From the NCBI RefSeq assembly GCF_018326265.1, contig NZ_AP023360.1, forward strand, positions 5,303,501 through 5,367,500: a DNA stretch of 64,000 nucleotides. Reading direction: 5' to 3'. Each line of letters starts with the position of its first letter. The first letter of the stretch is position 1. Positions 10,091 through 18,962 of the stretch are shown here, piece by piece. The stretch is from Catellatospora sp. IY07-71. Lineage in GTDB: Bacteria; Actinomycetota; Actinomycetes; Mycobacteriales; Micromonosporaceae. The position numbers and the translations under genes were made by a program. The notes below the pieces were generated by a model, which worked only from the letters and a program-made list of their open reading frames with translations, ran no database searches and was not told the DNA's origin.

Positions 10091-10369
10091 CTAGAGCCGC
10101 TCGGCGACCAGGCACAGACCCACGGCGGCGAGTGCCGCAGCAGCGAGCGCGGGCAGAGCGGGGTGGGGTTCGCGGGTCGGTGACCGGCGCAGTTGACGCC
10201 GGCGCAGGTCGGCGATGCCGAGCAGGAGGAGCGCGGCGGCGGCGAGCGCTGCGTGGATGGTGGTGCTGAGGCTGTCGTCGAGGCGCAGCAGGAGCGCGGC
10301 GGCGGCGACGCCGGACAGGCCGGTGCGTCGCCAGGACAGCGCGGTGCGCTCGGGGGCGAGTCCGCTCAT
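10091..10369 (-). CDS. DUF202 small membrane protein (second of pair)
   Basis: 92 residues, ATG at 10369. LAPERTALSWRRTGLSGVA is the DUF202 signature (ERTxLSWxRT), followed by three predicted transmembrane helices. The start overlaps the stop of the upstream DUF202 gene by 4 nt (ATGA), so the two are translationally coupled and probably form a hetero-oligomeric membrane complex. DUF202/YidH proteins have no settled function. The 3' half of this gene is repeated almost identically at 51400-51517. Confidence 0.8.
   Translation of the reverse strand: MSGLAPERTALSWRRTGLSGVAAAALLLRLDDSLSTTIHAALAAAALLLLGIADLRRRQLRRSPTREPHPALPALAAAALAAVGLCLVAERL
10133..10250. repeat. 118-bp repeat, copy 1 (inside DUF202 gene)
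   Basis: Matches 51400-51517 in the same orientation with a single substitution (A versus G near 10215). Weaker similarity continues about 25 bp to the right. The copy here is part of an intact gene. Confidence 0.9.
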
Positions 10370-10692
10370 GCGCGGGCGACGAGCAGCGCCGCGGCGGTGC
10401 CCACGAGGGCGGCGATGGCCAGCAGGGGCAGGGCGGGTGTGGGGAGCGGCTCGTGGCGTCGCAGTGCCTTCTGCACCGCTCGCCAGCGCGGGTAGCTGAG
10501 CACGGCGACAAGTGCGCCGCAGGTGAGCAGGCCGGTGCCGAGGGCGGCTTCGACGGTTCCGGTGAGCTGCCAGAGGGCGACGCCTGCGGCCATGAGGGCG
10601 AGTGCTGATCGCAGGTACGCCAGCAGGGTGCGTTCGTTGGCGAGGCTGAAGCGGTAGTCCGGTTCCTCGCCGATGTCGTTCAGTCGGGGCAC
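10366..10692 (-). CDS. YidH-like DUF202 membrane protein (first of pair)
   Basis: 108 residues from the GTG at 10692; an in-frame ATG at 10722 would give 118. DYRFSLANERTLLAYLRSAL is the YidH/DUF202 signature, with the conserved NERTxLAY motif at the start of helix 1. Three hydrophobic helices follow. It is coupled by a 4-nt overlap to the second DUF202 gene. Divergent from the large transport operon, sharing its 150-200 bp intergenic region. Confidence 0.8.
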   Translation of the reverse strand: MPRLNDIGEEPDYRFSLANERTLLAYLRSALALMAAGVALWQLTGTVEAALGTGLLTCGALVAVLSYPRWRAVQKALRRHEPLPTPALPLLAIAALVGTAAALLVARA

Positions 10693-10752
10693 GGGGCCGA
10701 CAGTAGGGCAGTGCAGGATCACGGCCCGCAGGCGGGGGGTGAATCATTAACG

Positions 10753-10780
10753 TAAGGAACTTGTAGGAAGAAAATTAATC
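10753..10780. promoter_or_regulatory. AT-rich control region ahead of the amino-sugar operon
   Basis: A 28-bp AT-rich island in a GC-rich context, with the tandem elements TAAGGAA (10753) and TAGGAAG (10764), lies about 100 bp upstream of the ABC binding-protein gene. GGAA-type repeats are plausible half-sites for the RpiR regulator encoded in the operon. This is inference; no experimentally known site is matched exactly. Confidence 0.3.
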
Positions 10781-10872
10781 ACGGCACCCTCTAGTCAACT
10801 CGCTGATCACGCTGTTACGGTCCCTTCGCGGCACTCGCCAGGCGCCGCCCACTTGAAGGGAAACCGCCCCGT

Positions 10873-12420
10873 ATGCCTTCTTCGCCCCTCTCCGTTTCCC
10901 GCCGCACCCTGCTGGCCGGCGGTGTCTCCACCGCATTCCTGGCCCTGACCGGCTGCCGCTCGGCCGTCGACGAGCCCGCCGGCACCGCCGCCGGCGCACC
11001 GGTCCGCGGCGGCACCCTGCACCTGGCCGCCAGCGCCGACGCCCAGCCGGGCGCGGTCATGGCCAACCGCGCCGGCAACTGGATGTGGCGGCGGCTGGTG
11101 TTCGAGCCGATCGCCGAACTCGACGACCAGCGCCGCCCGCAGCCCGTGCTCGCCGAGAACTGGACCTACAACGCCGAGCGCACCCAGCTCGTCGTCGACC
11201 TGCGCGACGACGTCGTCTTCCACAGCGGCCGCCCGATGACCGCCGAGGACGTCGTCTACTCCCTGGAGCAGGTCAAGGACGCCAAGAACGCCTCCCAGCT
11301 GCGCGCCGTCGCGCTCAAGCTGACCGTGAAGGCCACCGGCGCGCACCAGGTCACCATCACCATGGACAAGCCCAGCGACAGCCTGTTCGACCTGTTCCAC
11401 CTCACCGCGATCGTCGACAGGGACAGCTTCGGCCAGATCGCCGACGGCGGCGCCGTCGTCGGCACCGGCCCGTTCGTGTGGAAGCAGTGGCGGCCCAAGG
11501 CCGGTATCAGCCTGGAGCGCAACCCGAAGTACCGCGTCGCGGACCGGCCCTACTTCGACAAGGTCGAGGTCGCCGTCATCGCCGACGCCACCGCGCTGCA
11601 GTCGGCGCTGCGCGGCGGCCGCGCCCACCTCGCCAACGGGCTCACCAGTACCGACATCGCCGCCCTCAAGGCCGACTCGGCCTACATCCTGGAGAACGCG
11701 GGCGGGGTGTTCTACCCGCTCGGCCTCAACGTCACCGCCGCGCCCTTCGACAAGAAGGAGGTCCGCCAGGCCGTCGGCTACGCCCTGGACCGCGAGCGGA
11801 TCAAGGCGCAGGTGTTCGGCGGCGACGCCACCGCCTCCGACCTGTGGTGGACCCCCACCGAGAACGGCTACCCCAAGGACCTGGCCGCCCACTACAGCCT
11901 GCAGCTGGACAAGGCCAAGGCGCTGATCGAGCAGGCCGGGGCCAAGGGCGCCAAGGTGCCGATCGCATTCGCGAACCTGCCCACCATGAAGAGCCTGTTC
12001 GAGATCGTCCGCTTCAACCTGGAGCAGATCGGCCTCGCGCCCGAGGCCGTCGCGCTGGACACCGCCGAGTTCGACGCCCGCCAGGTCGCCGGCACCCTCG
12101 GCCCGGCATTCCTGCTGCTGCACGGCATGGTCGGCTTCTCCGCCGCGACCATCGTCGACGCGATGCCGTCGCTGCGCGCCGGCAACCCGTCGAAGTACGC
12201 CGACCCGCAGTACGACACCCTCAAGGCGGGCCTGCAGCAGGCCGACGACAACGGGCGGCCGAAGGCGCTGACCGACCTGTCGACGTACCTGCTCGACAGC
12301 GCGTTCAGCCACGTCACCGCCGTCGCCCCGCAGTACCACGTACGCACCGCCAAGCTCACCGGCCTGACCACCGTGCCGCTGGGCTGCGTCGTGGCCACGG
12401 ACGCGTACCTGGCGGCCTGA
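10873..12420 (+). CDS. ABC transporter family 5 substrate-binding lipoprotein
   Basis: 515 residues. SRRTLLAGGVSTAFLALTGC combines a Tat motif with a lipobox (TGC), so it is a Tat-exported lipoprotein on the outer face of the membrane. The body is a peptide/nickel-type (SBP_bac_5) protein, with LVVDLRDDVVFHSGRPMTAEDV as the family signature. It opens a run of co-directional genes with MurQ and an amino-sugar kinase downstream. The ligand is therefore more likely a peptide-linked amino sugar (muropeptide) or oligosaccharide than a simple dipeptide. That ligand is inferred. Confidence 0.85.
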   Translation: MPSSPLSVSRRTLLAGGVSTAFLALTGCRSAVDEPAGTAAGAPVRGGTLHLAASADAQPGAVMANRAGNWMWRRLVFEPIAELDDQRRPQPVLAENWTYNAERTQLVVDLRDDVVFHSGRPMTAEDVVYSLEQVKDAKNASQLRAVALKLTVKATGAHQVTITMDKPSDSLFDLFHLTAIVDRDSFGQIADGGAVVGTGPFVWKQWRPKAGISLERNPKYRVADRPYFDKVEVAVIADATALQSALRGGRAHLANGLTSTDIAALKADSAYILENAGGVFYPLGLNVTAAPFDKKEVRQAVGYALDRERIKAQVFGGDATASDLWWTPTENGYPKDLAAHYSLQLDKAKALIEQAGAKGAKVPIAFANLPTMKSLFEIVRFNLEQIGLAPEAVALDTAEFDARQVAGTLGPAFLLLHGMVGFSAATIVDAMPSLRAGNPSKYADPQYDTLKAGLQQADDNGRPKALTDLSTYLLDSAFSHVTAVAPQYHVRTAKLTGLTTVPLGCVVATDAYLAA

Positions 12421-12421
12421 C

Positions 12422-13372
12422 ATGCTGACGTTCCTGCTGCGGCGGCTGCCGTCGCTGGCCGGGGTGCTGCTGGCCAGCTCCGTGATCGCGTTCGCGCTGC
12501 CGCGGCTTGCGCCCGGCGACCCGGCCGTCACCATCGCCGGCCCGGACGCCGCCCCGGAGGCGGTCGCCGCGGTACGGGACGCCCTCGGCCTCGACCGGTC
12601 CCTGCCCAGCCAGTACCTGCACTGGCTGGGCGGGGTCCTGTCCGGCGACCTCGGCACCTCGTTCACCACCGGCCGGCCCGTCGCCGAACTGCTCGCCGAC
12701 CGCGCCGCCAGCACCGTCGAACTGGCCGTCGTCGCCGCGCTGCTGATGAGCCTGCTCGGCATCGGCCTGGGCGTGCTCGGCGGCAACCGGCGCAGCCCCG
12801 CCGTGCGCGCCGCCGTCGACGGTGTGAGCAGCGCCCTGCTGGCCGCCCCGCCGTTCCTCACCGGACTGCTGCTGGTGCTCGCGCTGGGCATCGCCTACCC
12901 GGTGCTGCCCGCAGGCGGCGAGGTGTCGCTGCTCGACGACCCCGTCATCGGCATCCAGTACCTGATCATGCCCGCGGTCGCGCTGGCGCTGCCGCAGGCC
13001 GCCGCGATCGGCCGCCTCGTGCAGACCGAGATGCGCCGCAACCGCGGCGAGGAGTTCGTCGACCTCGCCACGGCCAAGGGGCTGAGCCCCGGCCAGGTCA
13101 CCCGCAGGCACGTGCTGCGCACCAGCCTCGGCACCGGCGCCGTCGCGATCGGGCTGCGCCTGGGCGAACTGCTGGCTGGCGCGATCGTCGTGGAGGCCGT
13201 GTTCGCCCGCAACGGTCTGGGCACCCTCGCCGTGGCCAGCATGGCCGGCCGCGACTACCTCGTCGTGCAGGTCCTGGTGCTGCTCGCCGTGGCGGTCGCC
13301 GCCGTCATCCAGATCCTCACCGAGCTGGTCCTGGCCTGGCTCGACCCCCGCGTCCGGCTCGGAGCCTCATGA
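12422..13372 (+). CDS. ABC permease, DppB/OppB type
   Basis: 316 residues, starting 1 nt after the previous stop. Six transmembrane helices with the DppB-like extracytoplasmic loop after helix 1 (LAPGDPAV...LGLDRSLPSQY). The coupling-helix EAA region is EFVDLATAKGLSPGQVTRRHVLR. It pairs with the DppC-type permease, which it overlaps by 4 nt. Confidence 0.88.
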   Translation: MLTFLLRRLPSLAGVLLASSVIAFALPRLAPGDPAVTIAGPDAAPEAVAAVRDALGLDRSLPSQYLHWLGGVLSGDLGTSFTTGRPVAELLADRAASTVELAVVAALLMSLLGIGLGVLGGNRRSPAVRAAVDGVSSALLAAPPFLTGLLLVLALGIAYPVLPAGGEVSLLDDPVIGIQYLIMPAVALALPQAAAIGRLVQTEMRRNRGEEFVDLATAKGLSPGQVTRRHVLRTSLGTGAVAIGLRLGELLAGAIVVEAVFARNGLGTLAVASMAGRDYLVVQVLVLLAVAVAAVIQILTELVLAWLDPRVRLGAS

Positions 13373-14205
13373 CCACCCTCACCGCCACCCGCCCGCGCAG
13401 CCGCTACCTGTCGGCGCTGCGCACCCCCCGCGGCCTGACCGGCACAGCGCTGGTCACGATCCTGTGCCTGGCCGCGCTGCTCGCCCCGGTGCTGGCCCCG
13501 CAGGGCTACGACGCCCAGGGCAGCGGCTCGCTGCAGCCCGGCACCTGGCCCGCCCTGTTCGGCACCGACGAACTCGGCCGCGACATCCTCGCCCGTGCCC
13601 TGTACGGCCTGCGCACCGACCTGGCCCTGGTCGGCCTCGCGGTGCCGGTCAGCGCCGTCGTCGGCACCCTGCTCGGCCTGGCCGGGTTCCTGCACCGCGG
13701 CCTGGGCACGCTCCTGCAGCGCTGCCTCGACGTGGTGCTCGGCTTCCCCAGCCTCATCCTCGGCATCAGCATCGCGCTCGTGCTCGGCGCGGGCTGGTGG
13801 GCGCTGTTCGTCGCGATCGTCGTCTACGGCCTGCCCGCCTTCGGCCGCCTGGCCCGCGCCGGGCTGCTCACCCAGGCCCAGCGCGAGTACGTACACGCCG
13901 CGCAGGTCATGGGCGTGCCCCGCACCACGATCATGATGCGGCACATCCTGCCGCACGCCCTGGACCCCGTCATCGTGCAGATCGCCGTCGGCATGGTCGG
14001 CGGCATCTTCCTCGAATCGTCGCTGAGCATCGTCGGCCTCGGCATCCAGCCGCCCGAGCCGTCGCTGGGCGCGCTGCTCAACACCGGCATGCGGTACATG
14101 ACCGCCCAGCACCTGTACGTCCTCGGGCCGGCGCTGCTCCTGCTGCTGCTGGCCTGGGGCCTGACCCTCATCTCCGACGCGCTCAACGAGGCGGTACACC
14201 GGTGA
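13369..14205 (+). CDS. ABC permease, DppC/OppC type
   Basis: 278 residues. FGTDELGRDILARALYG is the DppC-family signature, and the EAA loop reads EYVHAAQVMGVPRTTIMMRHILPH. Start overlaps the upstream permease stop (ATGA) and its stop overlaps the GTG of the ATPase gene, showing tight translational coupling in the importer operon. Confidence 0.88.
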   Translation: MTTLTATRPRSRYLSALRTPRGLTGTALVTILCLAALLAPVLAPQGYDAQGSGSLQPGTWPALFGTDELGRDILARALYGLRTDLALVGLAVPVSAVVGTLLGLAGFLHRGLGTLLQRCLDVVLGFPSLILGISIALVLGAGWWALFVAIVVYGLPAFGRLARAGLLTQAQREYVHAAQVMGVPRTTIMMRHILPHALDPVIVQIAVGMVGGIFLESSLSIVGLGIQPPEPSLGALLNTGMRYMTAQHLYVLGPALLLLLLAWGLTLISDALNEAVHR

Positions 14206-16169
14206 CCACCCCACTGCTACAGGTCCAGGGCCTGCGTACCAGGTTCGGCGACACCACCGCCGTCGACGGCGTCGACCTGACCGTCCACCGCGGCACCATC
14301 CTCGGCGTCGTCGGCGAGTCGGGCTCCGGCAAGTCCGTCACCGCCCGCTCGGTCATGCGGCTGCTGCGCAGCCCCGGCCGGGTCGCCGAAGGCACCGTCG
14401 CGTTCGACGGCGAGGACCTGTTGGCCCTGCCCGACCGGCGCATGCGGCGGCTGCGCGGCGGCCGGATCGCGATGGTGTTCCAGGACCCGCAGTCCGCGCT
14501 CAACCCGGTGCGCACCGTCGGCGACCAGATCGCCGAGGCGCTGACCGCCCACGGGGCCACCCGCACCGCCGCCCGCGCCCGCGCCGCCCACCTGCTCGGC
14601 CTGGTCGGCATCCCCGACGGCCCGAACCGGCTCGACGACTACCCCCATCAGTTCTCCGGCGGTATGCGCCAGCGCGTCGTCATCGCCATCGCCCTGGCCA
14701 ACGAGCCCGACCTCCTCATCGCCGACGAACCCACCACCGCCCTGGACGTCACCATCCGGGCGCAGATCCTGGCGCTGCTGGCCCGGCTGCGCGACGAGCT
14801 GGGCGTCGCGATCGTCGTCATCACCCACGACATGGGCGTGGTCGCCGAGCTGTGCGACGAGGTCGTCGTCATGTACGCCGGACGCGTCGCCGAACACGGG
14901 ACCGTCGAGCAGGTGCTGTCCGCGCCCCGGCACCCGTACACCGCGAATCTGCTGCGGGCCATGCCCCGCCTGGACGCCGTCCCGGCCGCGCGGCTGACCG
15001 CGATCCCCGGCACGCCCCCGGACCCGGCCGACCTGCCCGCCGGATGCGCGTTCGCGCCACGTTGCGCGCAGTCCACCGACGTCTGCGCCCAGCAACGCCC
15101 GGCGCTGCGCGCCGTGGACGGCCGCGAGGTCGCCTGCTGGCACGCCGCCGACAGCGCCGTCGTCGCCGCCCCGGTCCCGGCCGCGCCCCGCCCACCGGTC
15201 GGCGCGACCGTGCTCGCCGTCGAGGACCTGCGCGTCGACCTCGCCGGGCGCAGCCGCCTGTGGCGTCCCGCGACGCCGGTGTACGCCGTCGACGGCGTGT
15301 CCCTGCACGTCGCCGCAGGCGAGACGCTGGGCCTGGTGGGGGAGTCCGGCTGCGGGAAATCCTCCCTGGCCAAGGCCATCGTCGGCCTCAACCCGATCAC
15401 GTCCGGAACCGTCCGCGTCGACGGCACGCCCGCCGACCCGGCCCGCGGCGGTGTGCGCGGCGCGGTGCAGTACGTGTTCCAGGACCCCTACGCCTCGCTC
15501 AACCCTCGCCGCACCGTCGGGCAGTCCATGGCCGAGGCCCTACGCGCCGGCGGCACGCCCGCCGACCAGACCCGCGAACGGGCGGCGCAGCTGCTGGCCA
15601 CCGTCGGTCTGACCGCCGCGCACCTGGACCGCTACCCGCACGCGTTCTCCGGCGGCCAGCGCCAGCGCATCGGCATCGCCCGTGCGCTGGCCACCAACCC
15701 GCGCGTGCTGCTGTGCGACGAACCCGTGTCGGCACTCGACGTGTCGGTGCAGGCCCAGGTGATCAACCTGCTTGCCGACCTGCGTGACGAGCTCGGCCTG
15801 GGCTACCTGTTCATCGCCCACGACCTGGCCGTCGTGCGGCACCTGGCCGACCGGGTCGCGGTCATGTACCTCGGCCGCATCGTCGAGACCGGACCGGCCG
15901 AGCAGGTGTACGCCGAACCGCAGCACCCCTACACCGCCGCGCTGCTGTCGTCGTCGCCCGAACCCACCCCCGGCCTGCGCCGCGAACGCATCGTGCTGAC
16001 CGGCGACCTGCCCAGCCCGAAGAACCCGCCGACCGGCTGCCGCTTCCGCACCCGCTGCCCGGCCGGGCCGCTGCACCGCCCCGACCGGCAGATCTGCGTC
16101 GACGTCGACCCGCGGCTGAGCACCGACGCGCACACGGCCGCCTGCCACTTCCCCGGGCAGCTGCGGTGA
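14202..16169 (+). CDS. Fused double ATPase of the peptide-type ABC importer (DppD-DppF)
   Basis: 655 residues from the GTG at 14202, which overlaps the DppC stop; a much longer upstream frame is antiparallel noise. Half one has Walker A GESGSGKS, signature FSGGMRQR and Walker [13 protein letters not shown]. Half two has [16 protein letters not shown] and [12 protein letters not shown]. Each half ends with the oligopeptide-transporter tail ([10 protein letters not shown]...[23 protein letters not shown]...GCRFRTRC). The two subunits that are separate in Opp/Dpp systems are one polypeptide here, as in GsiA-type importers. Confidence 0.9.
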   Translation: MTTPLLQVQGLRTRFGDTTAVDGVDLTVHRGTILGVVGESGSGKSVTARSVMRLLRSPGRVAEGTVAFDGEDLLALPDRRMRRLRGGRIAMVFQDPQSALNPVRTVGDQIAEALTAHGATRTAARARAAHLLGLVGIPDGPNRLDDYPHQFSGGMRQRVVIAIALANEPDLLIADEPTTALDVTIRAQILALLARLRDELGVAIVVITHDMGVVAELCDEVVVMYAGRVAEHGTVEQVLSAPRHPYTANLLRAMPRLDAVPAARLTAIPGTPPDPADLPAGCAFAPRCAQSTDVCAQQRPALRAVDGREVACWHAADSAVVAAPVPAAPRPPVGATVLAVEDLRVDLAGRSRLWRPATPVYAVDGVSLHVAAGETLGLVGESGCGKSSLAKAIVGLNPITSGTVRVDGTPADPARGGVRGAVQYVFQDPYASLNPRRTVGQSMAEALRAGGTPADQTRERAAQLLATVGLTAAHLDRYPHAFSGGQRQRIGIARALATNPRVLLCDEPVSALDVSVQAQVINLLADLRDELGLGYLFIAHDLAVVRHLADRVAVMYLGRIVETGPAEQVYAEPQHPYTAALLSSSPEPTPGLRRERIVLTGDLPSPKNPPTGCRFRTRCPAGPLHRPDRQICVDVDPRLSTDAHTAACHFPGQLR

Positions 16170-17173
16170 GCGCCCTGGCCCGGATGCGGGCGATGTACGC
16201 CTTCGACCGGTCACTGACCGACCCCGACGCCACGGACCGGCTGCTCGACCGGGCCGCCGCAGCCGGGATCACCATCCTGATCACCAAAGCCGCCGCGGTC
16301 ACACCCGCCCTCGCCGACGCCTGCCACCGCGCCGGGCTGAGCGTGTACGGCAGCATCGCCTGCTTCAGCGACCACGCCGACCCGCGACCCCGCGAGGACC
16401 TGCGCCCCGTCGACGAGCACGGCGGCTGGACGGCCATGGAGTGGTACACCGGGCTCATCCCCACCGACCCCGACCACGTGCAGGCACTGGTCCGCCGGTG
16501 CGCCGACCTGGCCACCGGACCGGCCGACGGGCTGGTGCTGGACTTCCTGCGCTGGCCGCTGCACTGGGAGCTGGAACTGCGGCCGGGGGCCACCCCTCGC
16601 AGCGCGTCGTTCGACCCGGTCACCCTCACCTCATTCACCCGCGCCACCGGCCACCCGGTGCCCGCCGACCCGCGCGAGGCCGCGCGGCTGCTGCTCGGCC
16701 CGCTGTACGAGCCGTGGCACACCTGGCGCGAGCAGGTCATCACCGACGTGACCGCCGGTATCGCCGCCGCGGTCCGGGCCGCCCGGCCCGGCCTGCCGCT
16801 CGGCATGTTCCTGGTGCCCGGCGACGCGTGGCAGCGCCGCCTGGTCGGCCAGGACATCGCCGCCCTCGGGCAGCACGTCGACGGGTTCCTCGCCATGACC
16901 TACCACGCGATCCTGCACCAACCCCCGTCGTGGGTGGCCCGAACCGTCGCCGACCTCGCCGCCCGCACCACCCGGCCGGTCGTGACCATGGTGCAGACCA
17001 CCACCGACCCGGCCCTGGCCCGCGGCGCCGACTGGGGCGACCGCCTGGACGCCGACGCGTTCGCGCAGACACTGGCCGAGGTGGACGGTCCACTCTGCCT
17101 GTTCCCCGCCGAGGGGATGGATGATCCACGGTGGCGTGCGCTCGCCGCCACCGACCGAAGGAGCCTGTCATGA
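16166..17173 (+). CDS. TIM-barrel-like protein, putative cytoplasmic glycosidase
   Basis: 335 residues, GTG overlapping the ATPase stop. No signal peptide. Alternating strand/helix segments with acidic residues at strand ends (DGLVLDFLRWP, SIACFSDHADP, PLGMFLVPGD, GFLAMTYHAI) look like a GH-type (beta/alpha)8 barrel. I cannot place it in a numbered family. The DFLRWP aspartate and the C-terminal LFPAEGMDD acidic residues are candidate catalytic groups. Its position between the importer and MurQ suggests it trims the imported compound. Function is inferred from context. Confidence 0.6.
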   Translation: MSALARMRAMYAFDRSLTDPDATDRLLDRAAAAGITILITKAAAVTPALADACHRAGLSVYGSIACFSDHADPRPREDLRPVDEHGGWTAMEWYTGLIPTDPDHVQALVRRCADLATGPADGLVLDFLRWPLHWELELRPGATPRSASFDPVTLTSFTRATGHPVPADPREAARLLLGPLYEPWHTWREQVITDVTAGIAAAVRAARPGLPLGMFLVPGDAWQRRLVGQDIAALGQHVDGFLAMTYHAILHQPPSWVARTVADLAARTTRPVVTMVQTTTDPALARGADWGDRLDADAFAQTLAEVDGPLCLFPAEGMDDPRWRALAATDRRSLS

Positions 17174-18054
17174 CCGTCGACGTCCTGGTCCGCCTGCGCG
17201 GGATGATGTCCGGCCTGCCCCGCGCCGAGCAGGCCATCGCCCGCGTCGTGCTCGACGACCCCGGCACCGCCGCCGAGCTGACCATCTCCGAGCTGGCCCA
17301 GGCCGCCGGGACGTCGGAGACGACGGTCACCCGGTTCTGCCGCAACATCGGCCTGCGCGGATACGCCCAGCTGCGGCTGCACCTGGCCGCCGAGGCCGAG
17401 CGGCAGCGCGCCGACGCCCGTCCCGGCGTCGACCTCGCCGGGGACATCACCCCCGCCGACAGCACCGCCGCCATCATCGCCAAGGTCGGCTTTGCCGACG
17501 CCCGCGCCGTCGAGGACACCGTCGCCCGCCTGGACATCGCCGCCCTGGACCGGCTGGTCGCGGCCATCGACGCGGCCGGGCGCACCGACGTCTACGGGGT
17601 CGGCTCCAGCGCGACCGTCGCCGCCGACGCGGCGCAGAAGCTGCTGCGTATCGGCCACTACGCCGCCGCCTGGTCCGACCCGCACGCCGCGCTGATGAGC
17701 GCGTCGAGCCTGCGGCCCGGCGACGTCGCGGTCGCGCTGACCCACTCCGGGCGCACCCGCGACATCCTCGACGTGCTCGCCGAGGCCAAGCGGCGCGGCG
17801 CGACCGTCGCCGTGATCACCAGCAACCCCGAGTCCCCGGCCGCTGTCCTGGCCGACGTCGTGCTGGTCACCGCGGCCAGGGAGACCACCTTCCGCAGCGG
17901 CGGCACCGTGTCGCGCACCGCGCAGCTGACCGTCGTCGACTGCCTGTTCGTCCTGCTGGCCAAGCAGCGCTACGAGGAATCACTGGAGGCCATGGAGCGC
18001 GCGCACGACGCGGTGCGCGGCCGCGCCCTGCCCAAGGAGAGGGACCCAAGATGA
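17170..18054 (+). CDS. RpiR/MurR-family transcriptional regulator
   Basis: 294 residues. ATG at 17170 with AAGGAG (17158-17163). Residues 1-77 are the HTH_6 domain (ISELAQAAGTSETTVTRFCR). Residues about 115-260 are a SIS sugar-phosphate-binding domain (DVYGVGSSATVAAD, LTHSGRTRDI). RpiR regulators sense phosphosugars; beside MurQ the effector is probably MurNAc-6-phosphate or GlcNAc-6-phosphate. It ends in an ATGA overlap with murQ. Likely local repressor of this operon. Confidence 0.88.
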   Translation: MTVDVLVRLRGMMSGLPRAEQAIARVVLDDPGTAAELTISELAQAAGTSETTVTRFCRNIGLRGYAQLRLHLAAEAERQRADARPGVDLAGDITPADSTAAIIAKVGFADARAVEDTVARLDIAALDRLVAAIDAAGRTDVYGVGSSATVAADAAQKLLRIGHYAAAWSDPHAALMSASSLRPGDVAVALTHSGRTRDILDVLAEAKRRGATVAVITSNPESPAAVLADVVLVTAARETTFRSGGTVSRTAQLTVVDCLFVLLAKQRYEESLEAMERAHDAVRGRALPKERDPR

Positions 18055-18962
18055 GCACCACCGCCGGCGCCGTACGCGTCGCGTCGCCCACCGAAGGCCG
18101 TAACCCCCGCACCACCGACCTGGACCGGCTCGGCACCCTCGACCTGGTCCGAGCCCTGCACGCCGAGGACGCCCAGGTGCCCGCCGCCGTGGCCGCCGCG
18201 CTGCCGCAGCTGGCCGAAGCAGTCGACCTCGTCGTCGCGGCCCTGCGCCGCGGCGGCCGGATCCACTACTTCGGCGCCGGATCCTCCGGCCGGTTCGGGG
18301 TCCTCGACGCCGCCGAGGTCCCCCCGACCTACGGCCTGCCCGCCGACCGGTTCGTCGCCCACCTCGCCGGCGGCGAACAGGCGATGACCGCCGCCGTGGA
18401 GAGCGTCGAAGACCACGCCGACGCCGGTCACGCCGCCGCCGCACAGGTGGGCATCGCCGACGTGGCAGTCGGGCTCACCGCCAGCGGCCGCACCCCGTAC
18501 GTCGCCGGGGCGCTGACCGCCGCCCGCGCCGCCGGGGCCCGCACCGTCCTGATCAGCGGCAATCCGCACGCGCCGCTGGCCGCGCTCGCCGACGTGCACA
18601 TCGCCGCCGACACCGGACCCGAAGCCGTCATGGGCTCGACCCGGATGAAGGCCGGCACCGCCCAGAAGCTGGTGCTGCACACCCTGTCCACCGCCGCCAT
18701 GGTCAGGCTCGGACGCACCTACTCCAACCTGATGGTCGACGTCGTGGCCACCAACGCCAAGCTGCGCGGCCGCGTGCTGGCCATCCTCGTCGCCGCGACC
18801 GGCGTCGACGAGCAGACCGGCCGCCGGGTCCTGGCCGACTCCGGGGGCGACCTGAAGACCGCGATCGTCGCCGTGCTCAGCGACCTGGACCCGGTCACCG
18901 CGCGCATCCGGCTCGACGAGGCCGGCGGCCACGTCCGCCAGGCCATCGCCGCCCGGCCGTGA
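18051..18962 (+). CDS. murQ: N-acetylmuramic acid 6-phosphate etherase
   Basis: 303 residues, the normal MurQ length. It cleaves the D-lactyl ether of MurNAc-6-P to give GlcNAc-6-P and lactate. SPTEGRNPRTTDLD near the N-terminus, YFGAGSSGRFGVLDAAE and MGSTRMKAGTAQK are the family signatures, on a SIS fold. The catalytic Glu lies in the DAAEVPPTYG stretch. Overlaps both neighbours by 4 nt. Its presence ties the whole operon to peptidoglycan-sugar catabolism. Confidence 0.93.
   Translation: MSTTAGAVRVASPTEGRNPRTTDLDRLGTLDLVRALHAEDAQVPAAVAAALPQLAEAVDLVVAALRRGGRIHYFGAGSSGRFGVLDAAEVPPTYGLPADRFVAHLAGGEQAMTAAVESVEDHADAGHAAAAQVGIADVAVGLTASGRTPYVAGALTAARAAGARTVLISGNPHAPLAALADVHIAADTGPEAVMGSTRMKAGTAQKLVLHTLSTAAMVRLGRTYSNLMVDVVATNAKLRGRVLAILVAATGVDEQTGRRVLADSGGDLKTAIVAVLSDLDPVTARIRLDEAGGHVRQAIAARP

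Noticed and set aside
10807-12891. A minus-strand frame of almost 700 codons across the ABC binding-protein gene
   Set aside because: Low-complexity Gly/Val/Asp text antisense to a clear SBP_bac_5 protein; no start signal.
13464-14201. Upstream extension of the fused ATPase frame
   Set aside because: It overlaps the DppC permease out of frame and is Arg/Pro/His-rich noise; the GTG at 14202 gives a normal ATPase start.
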